Source: an uncultured Selenomonadales bacterium (GTDB lineage Bacteria; Bacillota; Negativicutes; Selenomonadales; Selenomonadaceae). Taken from it: DNA of 37,342 nucleotides. Under the pieces are notes generated by a model. It worked only from the letters and a program-made list of their open reading frames with translations, made no database searches and was not told where the DNA came from. Of the stretch, positions 27,080 through 34,586 are shown piece by piece; the first letter of the stretch is position 1, and each line of letters begins with the position of its first letter. The translations under genes were made by a program, and so were the position numbers. The DNA is taken from the NCBI GenBank assembly GCA_946536925.1, contig CAMNFC010000007.1:1-37342 (forward strand), in the 5' to 3' direction.

Positions 27080-27538
27080 TTACTTTTTGAACGACGGATC
27101 GGCCGCCTCGACGAGTTCGGAATATTTTTTGGCGCGCGCCTCGAATTCGTCGGCTTCCTTTTGATATTTGGCTTTTGCGTCCGCGCTCAAATCTTTGAGG
27201 ATTGAATCGGAGATCGTGACGCCAACCGCCATAAACGAGCGAGAGAGATCGATCAGTGCGCTTTGAATTTCGGGCTGCGTGTTCAACTTTTTGAGCTTCT
27301 CGATTTGTTCTTTCTCTTCGGGCTTGCCGTCCTTGTCAAGGTCAACCTTCGTCAAAAGTTCGTCGATGTTTTCCAAGAGGAATTTGTTTTGGGCGGCCTC
27401 GTCGAGCTGAACGTATTGACGGAGTTTGGGCTCCTGTTCTTTCCAAACTTCATCGGCGACTTTGTAGGTGCCGTAGCCCAAGAACGCCACGATGATAACG
27501 CCCAAGACGAACACGACCAACAAAATTTTTTTAATCAA
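27080..27538 (-). CDS. Membrane-anchored/exported protein with an EF-hand-like loop
   Basis: MIKKILLVVFVLGVIIVAFLGYGTY...VDLDKDGKPEEKEQIEKL. Confidence 0.75.
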   Translation of the reverse strand: MIKKILLVVFVLGVIIVAFLGYGTYKVADEVWKEQEPKLRQYVQLDEAAQNKFLLENIDELLTKVDLDKDGKPEEKEQIEKLKKLNTQPEIQSALIDLSRSFMAVGVTISDSILKDLSADAKAKYQKEADEFEARAKKYSELVEAADPSFKK

Positions 27539-27557
27539 TCAAATCATCCTCCAAAAA

Positions 27558-28448
27558 TTATTTTTCCCAAAGCAGAGCGACCGTCACGCCCTTGAAAGAA
27601 GTTTTGGGCAAGGCGAATCGCGCGCTTTCCACGCAACAAAGAGCCGCCGCTTCACAGACGTTGCCAACGCCCACGGAGCGCGAGACAAATTTGGATTCTT
27701 CGAGCTTGTACTCGTCGATTTTTTCTTGGAGCTCGTCCGCCGAAAAAAATTTTATTTCCAGACCCATGGCCTCCGCCAAAGACACCAGTCCGACTTCTTC
27801 TTTCTTCGCGTCGACGCTGGCAAGAAGTTTCACGCGCTCAATCGACTGATGAATCATGGCGCACGCCCGCTCGATTGCCTCGAAAATTTTCAGCGAAGAG
27901 GTGCCGCGCCGACAACCGATGCCCGCGATTAAATTTTGCGGAATGAGATTCAAGCGCACGTCGCCGGCCGTCACGAAAACTTCTTCGCCGCGCAAAATCG
28001 CCGCGTTGATGGCTTTTATCGCCTCTTTTGGTTCGGGCACGAGTCCGAGCCTGGAAGCGATTGCGTCGACGGAAATTTTTCCTTCAACGTCGGTGGCGGT
28101 CGTGATGACGGGGTTTGCTTCAATCGCCGCGGCAACTTCAACGGCCAATTCGTTTGCGCGGCCGACGTGCCCGCTCAAAAGGCTGATGACATTTTGCCCG
28201 CACTCGTCCACAACCAAAACCGCCGGGTCGCTCAACTTGCTCACGATGTGCGGGGCGATTGTCCGAACGACGATTCCCGCCGCGCAGATAAAAATAAGTC
28301 CGTCGAACGTGGCGAAAATTTCTTCAACCAGCTCGGCAAGTTTGGAATAATCTTTTCCCTTGGCGAAAGTTTGCCCGCCGACTTTGGAGGAAATTTTTTC
28401 GGCAAGGGCTCCACCTTTGGCCGTCAATGAAATAATTGCTGTTCTCAA
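27558..28448 (-). CDS. cbiG: Cobalt-precorrin 5A hydrolase
   Basis: FDGLIFICAAGIVVRTIAPHIVSKLSDPAVLVVDECGQNVISLLSGHVGRANELA; IAGIGCRRGTS. Confidence 0.95.
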   Translation of the reverse strand: MRTAIISLTAKGGALAEKISSKVGGQTFAKGKDYSKLAELVEEIFATFDGLIFICAAGIVVRTIAPHIVSKLSDPAVLVVDECGQNVISLLSGHVGRANELAVEVAAAIEANPVITTATDVEGKISVDAIASRLGLVPEPKEAIKAINAAILRGEEVFVTAGDVRLNLIPQNLIAGIGCRRGTSSLKIFEAIERACAMIHQSIERVKLLASVDAKKEEVGLVSLAEAMGLEIKFFSADELQEKIDEYKLEESKFVSRSVGVGNVCEAAALCCVESARFALPKTSFKGVTVALLWEK

Positions 28449-28449
28449 T

Positions 28450-29211
28450 TTAAATTTTCGCCTGCCTGAACATGTGACTGAATTTTGGTGAATAAAGTTG
28501 GGATTGTTGGCGGCCTTCGGAATTCAAACAATGGCCGACGACGATCATGGCTGTGCGGTCGATGTTTGCCTCTTTGACTTGTTGGACGATTGAGTCGAGC
28601 CGCCCGCGGATAATTTTTTCTTCGCCCGGCCAGGACGCTTTGTAGACGACGGCAACGGGAGTGGAAGATTTGAAGCCCGCGCTCATCAAGTCGCGTTTGA
28701 TCTCGTCCAAAAGATTGACCGACAAAAAGATGCAAAGCGTCGTTTGGTGTTGAGCAAGTTTTTTTAGCGATTCGGTTTCGGGCACAGGTGTTCGCCCGCC
28801 GCGCCGAGTGATGATGACGGTTTGAGTTATGCCCGGCTGAGTGTATTCTTGTTTGAGAGCTGCGGCCGCCGCCAAAAAAGAACTCACGCCCGGCGTCACG
28901 TCGAATTCGATTCCTCGAGCTTGCATGGCGTCCATTTGCTCTTGCACCGCGCCGTAAAGTGACGGGTCGCCCGTGTGCAAGCGGACGGTCGTCTTGCCTG
29001 CTTTTTCCGCCAGAGTTATGACGTGCAAAATTTCTTCGAGCATCATCTGCGCGGAATTGTAAATTTCTGCTTCGGGCTTGCAAAATTTTAAAATCTCTTC
29101 GTTGACGAGCGAACCCGCAAAAATCACGACGTCCGCCTCGCCAAGGAGTCTTTGCCCGCGCACCGTGATCAATTCGGGGTCGCCCGGCCCCGCACCGACT
29201 ATGTGAACCAT
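28450..29211 (-). CDS. cbiF: Precorrin-4/cobalt-precorrin-4 C11-methyltransferase
   Basis: VHIVGAGPGDPELITVRGQRLLGEADVVIFAGSLV, RLHTGDPSLYGAVQEQMD, VTPGVSSFLAAAAAL. Confidence 0.95.
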   Translation of the reverse strand: MVHIVGAGPGDPELITVRGQRLLGEADVVIFAGSLVNEEILKFCKPEAEIYNSAQMMLEEILHVITLAEKAGKTTVRLHTGDPSLYGAVQEQMDAMQARGIEFDVTPGVSSFLAAAAALKQEYTQPGITQTVIITRRGGRTPVPETESLKKLAQHQTTLCIFLSVNLLDEIKRDLMSAGFKSSTPVAVVYKASWPGEEKIIRGRLDSIVQQVKEANIDRTAMIVVGHCLNSEGRQQSQLYSPKFSHMFRQAKI

Positions 29212-29436
29212 CGCCCGGCCTCCTTTGAAAAAAATTTTTCGTCCGCAATGATTTTATCACGCAGAAATTTTTCATGCAACGATAATAATTTTTTCATAAA
29301 AATTTTTTCTGCCCGCGCCAAAAAAATTTTCTCTTTCAGCAAAAACTTCTTGTATCAAAAAAATTTTTGTGATATCCTTCGCGGTAAGAAGACTGAGGGA
29401 TTTTTCTTTTCACGGAAGATGAAAGGGTGAGACAAA

Positions 29437-30312
29437 ATGGCTGTGACAATAGGCGGGAACAATCCTTACATCAGCACCTATAACCGAATCAATCGCTCGA
29501 CGCAGGCAACGACTCAAAGGATTGCCACCGGCACAAATTATCCGAGCGCGGCTTATGGAGCATCTGAACACGCCGTATCCGTTCGACTGGCAAGCAACAT
29601 CGGCGCGACGTCTCAATCGTATCAAAACACGCAGAACATGAGCTCCATGCTAAAGGTTGCCGAAGGCGCAACGAAAAACACAATCTCAGCTTTGACGACT
29701 CTTAAAGAACATCTCATCAACGCCGCAAACGATTCCAACACATCGCTCGACCGCGGAGCAATTCAAAAGACAGTCAATCAAATCGTCAAACAAATCGACG
29801 CCAACGCTTACGTCGAATACAACGGCAAACGTCTGCTCGACGGCTCGCAACAAAGTTTGACGGTGGCGGGCATCGACGGCTATCGTGAAATTCCCGTCGG
29901 CGATCTCCGCTCGCAAGCTTTGGGATTGACGGACGCCCAAGGCAATGTTAAAATCGACGTGTCGACCGTGGAAGGCGCGCAAAATTCTTTGGAGATTGTC
30001 AGCAAGTCGCTCGAATTCGTCGAAGAAATTGACGGGCAAATGTACGCGTCCGGCGAAGGATTTTATTCGTTGGACGAGGCTCTCGATCAAGCAACGACCC
30101 AGGGCGCACAACTTCAGCGGCTCGAATTCCAGGCGGCAAACTACGCGACGATGGAAGAAAATCAGCTGGCCGCACAATCCGGCATGAGCGACGCGGACAT
30201 CGCAAAACAAATCACAAATCTGCGCAGCGATCAAACTTTGGAGCAGCTGGCACTTTTCGCCGCCAGAATGTTCAACCAAAATCGCGCAAGCGCATTGAAC
30301 ATCTTGCAATAA
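29437..30312 (+). CDS. Flagellin-like protein lacking a large variable domain
   Basis: N-term AYNRIN/STQATTQRIATGTNYPSAAYGASEHAVSVRLASNIG...MLKVAEGATKNTISALTTLKE; C-term MSDADIAKQITNLRSDQTLEQLALFAARMFNQNRASALNILQ. Confidence 0.82.
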   Translation: MAVTIGGNNPYISTYNRINRSTQATTQRIATGTNYPSAAYGASEHAVSVRLASNIGATSQSYQNTQNMSSMLKVAEGATKNTISALTTLKEHLINAANDSNTSLDRGAIQKTVNQIVKQIDANAYVEYNGKRLLDGSQQSLTVAGIDGYREIPVGDLRSQALGLTDAQGNVKIDVSTVEGAQNSLEIVSKSLEFVEEIDGQMYASGEGFYSLDEALDQATTQGAQLQRLEFQAANYATMEENQLAAQSGMSDADIAKQITNLRSDQTLEQLALFAARMFNQNRASALNILQ

Positions 30313-30401
30313 TTGAACGCAAAAAATATTTCAGATTGAGGCGCGGCGATAAATTCAAAATTTTTCAACGCCAACCCAACAGGATGCAACGTCACGTTGC
30401 C

Positions 30402-30475
30402 GCGGGCATAGTTCATCGGTAGAACGAGAGCTTCCCAAGCTTTAGAGGTGGGTTCGATTCCCATTGCCCGCTCCA
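30402..30475 (+). tRNA. tRNA-Gly (anticodon CCC)
   Basis: GCGGGCA-TA-GTTC..GAAC-G-AGAGC TTCCCAA GCTTT-AGAG-GTGGG TTCGATT CCCAT-TGCCCGC-T-CCA. Confidence 0.93.
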
Positions 30476-30487
30476 AAAAGAATTTCC

Positions 30488-30518
30488 GAGGCACGCCAAA
30501 AAGCGTGTCTCTTTAAAT
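30488..30518 (+). terminator. Terminator after tRNA-Gly
   Basis: GAGGCACGC caaaaa GCGTGTCTC ttt. Confidence 0.6.
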
Positions 30519-30528
30519 TTCGCCAAGC

Positions 30529-30556
30529 TTGCTTTTTTCTTAAAGCATGATATAAT
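30529..30556 (+). promoter_or_regulatory. Promoter of the zinc-ribbon gene
   Basis: TTGCTT-16nt-TATAAT. Confidence 0.5.
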
Positions 30557-30630
30557 CTGCGCGTGTCGATTTTGGAGTAAGTTCCAAATCGAACGAAGAA
30601 TTTTTTTCAAGTTGTAAGGAGATTTTTTTA

Positions 30631-30933
30631 ATGGCTTTTGAAGACAAAACACTCGTGTGCAAGGACTGCGGAAAAGAATTTATCTTCAGCGCGGGCGAAC
30701 AAGAATTCTACCACGAACGCGGCTTCGAAAACGAGCCCGTGCGCTGCCGTGAATGCCGCGACAAACGCAAACGCACCCGCGACGGCGGCGAAGGTCGCCA
30801 AATGTTCACCGTGACGTGCGCCGATTGCGGCAAAGAAACGGAAGTCCCGTTCGAGCCCAAAAACGATCGCCCGATCTATTGCCGCGATTGTTTCAGCAAA
30901 CATCGTCCTGCGCGGCGAGCTCAATTCCAATAA
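30631..30933 (+). CDS. Small zinc-ribbon protein (two CxxC pairs)
   Basis: LVCKDCGKEFIFSAGEQEFYHERGFENEPVRCRECRDKRKR...VTCADCGKETEVPFEPKNDRPIYCRDCF; AAGGAG RBS. Confidence 0.9.
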   Translation: MAFEDKTLVCKDCGKEFIFSAGEQEFYHERGFENEPVRCRECRDKRKRTRDGGEGRQMFTVTCADCGKETEVPFEPKNDRPIYCRDCFSKHRPARRAQFQ

Positions 30934-30957
30934 AATTCCAATCGCTCGAAACTTTTT

Positions 30958-30990
30958 GCCCGAAGATTTTTTTCGGGCTTTATTTTTTTT
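30958..30990 (+). terminator. Terminator after the zinc-ribbon gene
   Basis: GCCCGAA gattttt TTCGGGC tttattttttttt. Confidence 0.75.
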
Positions 30991-31036
30991 CGACAGCATG
31001 ATAAACTGTGAAAAATTTTTTCGAGGAGGAATTCAA

Positions 31037-31498
31037 ATGAAAATCGCAATGGCCAACGACCACGCCGGCACCGCGCTCAAAAATCAAATCAAAGCTTATC
31101 TGGAAGAGCAAGGCCACGAGGTTAAAGACTTCGGCACCTACGACGAGGAAGGCTGCGACCTGTCCGATTTCGTTTATCCCGCGGCTTTGGCTGTGGCCAA
31201 GGGCGAGTGCGAGCGCGGAATTTTCGTCGACGGCGTCGGCTACGGCTCTGCTCTCATCGCCAACAAAATTTGCGGAATCTACGCGGCCGTTTGCCAAGAT
31301 CCTTTCTGCGCTCAACTTTCCCGCGAACACACCGACTCGAACGTCCTTTGCATCGGCGGAAAAATTATCGGCTCGGCCATCGCCATGGAAATCGTCAAGA
31401 CGTGGATGAAGACCGAACCTCTGACCGCAGAAAAATATCGTCGCCGCGTGAAAAAAGTCGCCGACATAAACGACAAACACTGCGTCCCCGTCAAGTGA
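31037..31498 (+). CDS. rpiB: Ribose 5-phosphate isomerase B
   Basis: MKIAMANDHAGTALKNQIKAYLEEQGHEVKDFGTY...RGIFVDGVGYGSALIANKICGIYAAVC...SNVLCIGGKIIG; GAGGAGG before ATG 31037. Confidence 0.95.
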   Translation: MKIAMANDHAGTALKNQIKAYLEEQGHEVKDFGTYDEEGCDLSDFVYPAALAVAKGECERGIFVDGVGYGSALIANKICGIYAAVCQDPFCAQLSREHTDSNVLCIGGKIIGSAIAMEIVKTWMKTEPLTAEKYRRRVKKVADINDKHCVPVK

Positions 31499-31529
31499 AT
31501 TAAAAAATTTCAGATAAAAAATTTCTCGG

Positions 31530-31556
31530 CTCGTCGAAAGTTTCGGCGGGTTTTTT
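31530..31556 (+). terminator. Terminator after rpiB
   Basis: CTCGTCGAAA gt TTTCGGCGGG TTTTTTT (with G:U pairs). Confidence 0.55.
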
Positions 31557-31634
31557 TGCTCAAAAATTTTCTCGACGCACAAAATTTTTTTTCAAGCAAA
31601 GGGAAAATTCCCGCCGCGTCGAAGTGTGCAAAGC

Positions 31635-32009
31635 ATGAGACAGGCATTGAACACGTTCAAAGAAAGTTGGAAAATTTTTTTGGCAGTCGCGGCAGTTTTG
31701 TCCTTGCAATTAATTTCGGCCGGGCAGCTCAAGTTGTGCGGGGCGGTTCCGACGGGCGCGATGTTGAGTTTTTTTTATTTCTTGTCGACAGCCGGCAGAT
31801 TGGAAGCCGCAGCGTCTTCGCCCGCGCCGCAAGCAAAAAAAATTATGCTGGTCGGTTTGCTCCTTCGGCTGGGCATGGTCTTCGTGATCTTGGCGGTGGC
31901 CGTGCACATTTCCACCGAACTTTTTTTGGCCACGGCAATTTCCTTCGGCGTATTTTATTTGACGGTGCTCTTTGTCCTGGCTCGCTCGGAAGTCAAACGA
32001 AAGTTTTAA
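31635..32009 (+). CDS. atpI: AtpI-like ATP synthase subunit I
   Basis: Four predicted TM helices and position directly upstream of atpB. Confidence 0.75.
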   Translation: MRQALNTFKESWKIFLAVAAVLSLQLISAGQLKLCGAVPTGAMLSFFYFLSTAGRLEAAASSPAPQAKKIMLVGLLLRLGMVFVILAVAVHISTELFLATAISFGVFYLTVLFVLARSEVKRKF

Positions 32010-32090
32010 TCGTTTTGAAAAATTTTTTTGCACGAGACAAAGGAGGCGATAACTTCGGCTCGAAAAATTTTTTTGTAAGGAGGTGAATTT

Positions 32091-32765
32091 ATGCATGAAA
32101 TTGGTGTCCGCGAGACGGTAAATTTCCTCGGCCTGACGTTCAACATCGAGACGCTAAAGATGACGTGGCTGGCAATGGGCATTGTGATTTTGGTCGCGTG
32201 CCTGGCGACGCGCAACTTGAAAGTCGTCCCGCAAGGCTGGCAAAATTTCGTCGAGATGATAATCCTTTGGCTCCACGATCAAATTGACGCGATGATGGGA
32301 CGCCGCGGCCGGATGCTTGCTCCGTTTATCGTCGGGCTGTTCATGTTTTTGCTGGCGAGTAATTTAATCGGGCTCGTGCCGCTCATGGCTTCGCCGACAA
32401 ATGATTTGAACACGACGTTAGGTCTTGCGCTCCTGGTCGTTACGATCGTCCACTGCCTCGGACTTTATTTCAAGAAGGGACATTACATCGCGCACTTTTT
32501 CCAGCCCACGCCGGTCTTCGTCATCATCAACATGATTGAAGAAATCGCCAAGCCGATAACGCTGGCCTTCCGTCTTTTCGGAAACATTCTCGCGGGCGAA
32601 ATTTTAATCATCGTTCTGCTCAAGCTCATGCCGATTTGGATGCCGATTCCGTCGGTGGCGTGGCTGGCGTTCAGTATCTTTATCAGCTGCGTGCAGGCGG
32701 TCATCTTCACGATGCTTTCAATGGCGTATCTGGCCAACGCGGTCAAGGAAGATCACGCCGAGTGA
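32091..32765 (+). CDS. atpB: ATP synthase subunit a
   Basis: ASNLIGLVPLMASPTNDLNTTLGLAL, EEIAKPITLAFRLFGNILAGEILI; AAGGAGGTG RBS. Confidence 0.97.
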   Translation: MHEIGVRETVNFLGLTFNIETLKMTWLAMGIVILVACLATRNLKVVPQGWQNFVEMIILWLHDQIDAMMGRRGRMLAPFIVGLFMFLLASNLIGLVPLMASPTNDLNTTLGLALLVVTIVHCLGLYFKKGHYIAHFFQPTPVFVIINMIEEIAKPITLAFRLFGNILAGEILIIVLLKLMPIWMPIPSVAWLAFSIFISCVQAVIFTMLSMAYLANAVKEDHAE

Positions 32766-32804
32766 TCAAAAAATTTTTTTATGATTTAAGGAGGATTTTT
32801 TAAC

Positions 32805-33053
32805 ATGGAACATGCGATTATGGTAGCAGCAGCACTTTTGGGCGCAGGTATCACTATGGGCTTGGCGGCAATCGGCGCGGGCGTCGGCGACGGCTTGGTC
32901 ACCAGCAAATTCATCGACGGCATCACCCGTCAGCCCGAAGCCAAGAACACGCTCTTCACCAACACGCTTATCTCCGTCGGCTTGATCGAGGCTATGGCGA
33001 TCATCGCAACGGTCGTCGCGCTCATCATGCTCTATGCCAACCCGCTTCTTTAA
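32805..33053 (+). CDS. atpE: ATP synthase subunit c
   Basis: AAIGAGVGDGLVTSKFIDGITRQPEAKNTLFTNTLISVGLIEAMAIIATVVALIMLYANPLL. Confidence 0.98.
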   Translation: MEHAIMVAAALLGAGITMGLAAIGAGVGDGLVTSKFIDGITRQPEAKNTLFTNTLISVGLIEAMAIIATVVALIMLYANPLL

Positions 33054-33089
33054 TTCGCAGGCAATGCGTGATTAAAGGGGTGATTTGTT

Positions 33090-33590
33090 TTGATTGAAAT
33101 TAACGCAACGATTCTGGCGCAGATTCTCAACTTTTTAATCTTGGTCGTCCTCTTGCGTGCGGTTGCCTATAAACCCGTCGCCAGGCTTTTGCAACAACGC
33201 TCCGACAAAATCAAAAACGATCTCGACAAGGCCGAAGCCGACCGCAAAGCCGCCGAACAAACTTTGGAGCAATATAAAGTTCAGCTGGCCGACGCGCACA
33301 AAAAAGCTCAGGCCATCGTCGACAAAGCAAACCTGACCGCCCGCCAAGAACACGACGCAGCTGTCGAGGAGACCCGCCGCGAAATCGAGCGCATGAAAGT
33401 TTCCGCGCAGGCCGAAATCGAAAACGAACGCAACCGAGCCTTCGAGGAGATGAAGTCGCAGATCGTCACGTTGTCTTTGGCCGCCGCCGGAAAAGTCGTT
33501 GCCAAAAACATCGACACGAAAGAAAACGACAAGCTCGTCAACGATTTTATTTCCAAGCTCAACAAAGACATGTTCGCGGATTTAAAGTGA
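33090..33590 (+). CDS. atpF: ATP synthase subunit b
   Basis: TTG start after AAAGGGGTGA; LAQILNFLILVVLLRAVAYKPVARLLQQRSDKI plus long charged helix. Confidence 0.96.
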   Translation: MIEINATILAQILNFLILVVLLRAVAYKPVARLLQQRSDKIKNDLDKAEADRKAAEQTLEQYKVQLADAHKKAQAIVDKANLTARQEHDAAVEETRREIERMKVSAQAEIENERNRAFEEMKSQIVTLSLAAAGKVVAKNIDTKENDKLVNDFISKLNKDMFADLK

Positions 33591-33599
33591 GGTGCGGCC

Positions 33600-34142
33600 A
33601 TGCTTAACATTCAGCTCGCCTCCAAATATGCCGCGGCGATTTTTGAGATCGCCAAGGAAGAAAAAAATCTCGACGGCTATGACAAAGATTTGGGAAAAGT
33701 TCGCGCGGACGTTTTTTCCATCCCCGAAGCCGTGAAATTTTTTCAAAATCCGCTCGTGCCGCAACAGGCGAAAAAAGATTTGCTCAAGCGCGCCTTCGAC
33801 AAAGAAATTTCCGCGACCGTCATGAATTTCTTAATGCTCCTCGTCGACAAAAAAAGAATCGGCGTCTTCAACGAGATTTACGATATCTTCGCGTCGCTCA
33901 AAAACAAGGAGCAGGGAATTTTAATCGCGGACGTGACGACGGCTTTTCCGCTCACGAAAAAACAACAGGACGCGCTAGTCAAAAAGCTGACGACTGTCAC
34001 GGGTCGCAAAATCAAAATCCGCCCGCACAAAGACACTTCCATTTTGGGCGGAGTCATTTTGAAAATCGGCGACAAAAGAATCGACGGCTCGGCGGCCGGA
34101 AAACTTCGCGCGCTCAAAAGTTCTCTTTCAGTTCAAAGGTGA
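33600..34142 (+). CDS. atpH: ATP synthase subunit delta
   Basis: SKYAAAIFEIAKEE...FFQNPLVPQQAKKDLL...DTSILGGVILKIGDKRIDGSAAGKLRAL. Confidence 0.95.
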   Translation: MLNIQLASKYAAAIFEIAKEEKNLDGYDKDLGKVRADVFSIPEAVKFFQNPLVPQQAKKDLLKRAFDKEISATVMNFLMLLVDKKRIGVFNEIYDIFASLKNKEQGILIADVTTAFPLTKKQQDALVKKLTTVTGRKIKIRPHKDTSILGGVILKIGDKRIDGSAAGKLRALKSSLSVQR

Positions 34143-34148
34143 CAGACC

Positions 34149-34544
34149 ATGTTGAAGAAAATTTTCTGCGCGGCATTTCTCTGCGCGGCGATAATTTTTA
34201 TCGGCGACGCAAAAGTTTTCGCGCAAGACGTTTGGATTTTCACCGACACGAGAATCAACATTGAGTATTACGTGATGACGGAGACTATCGTGGCCAGAAA
34301 AAAATATGACATGCATTGCGACGCTAATGTAAAATACGTGCGTAACGGTGCTTTGCTCACCACAAAAAAATATTCTTTTGATGGTCACGATCTCACTTGG
34401 TATTCTGTTGACGGCTCTGAACAGAGACCTGTGTTCAACCTTGAGGGAAGGTATCGTGAACAGCCGGCATTCAGCATTTACGAATATTGCGCAGATTACA
34501 TAAAAAAACATTTTGGCGTGATCTTCACTACAGGTCCGGGCTAA
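34149..34544 (+). CDS. Predicted exported 131-aa protein of unknown function within the atp operon
   Basis: MLKKIFCAAFLCAAIIFIGDAKVFAQ signal-like N-terminus; starts 6 nt after the atpH stop with AAAGGTG upstream; ends before atpA. Confidence 0.8.
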   Translation: MLKKIFCAAFLCAAIIFIGDAKVFAQDVWIFTDTRINIEYYVMTETIVARKKYDMHCDANVKYVRNGALLTTKKYSFDGHDLTWYSVDGSEQRPVFNLEGRYREQPAFSIYEYCADYIKKHFGVIFTTGPG

Positions 34545-34586
34545 AAAAATTTTTTTCAACCTTAAATGAGAGGTGAAGTATCAAAG

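Noticed and set aside
28449-29260. Cobalamin riboswitch upstream of cbiF
   Set aside because: Only about 60-200 nt of A/T-rich leader is present and no B12-box-like conserved core was recognised.
28445-29275. 276-aa minus-strand ORF overlapping cbiF
   Set aside because: Alternative frame of cbiF; Arg/His-rich translation without family features.
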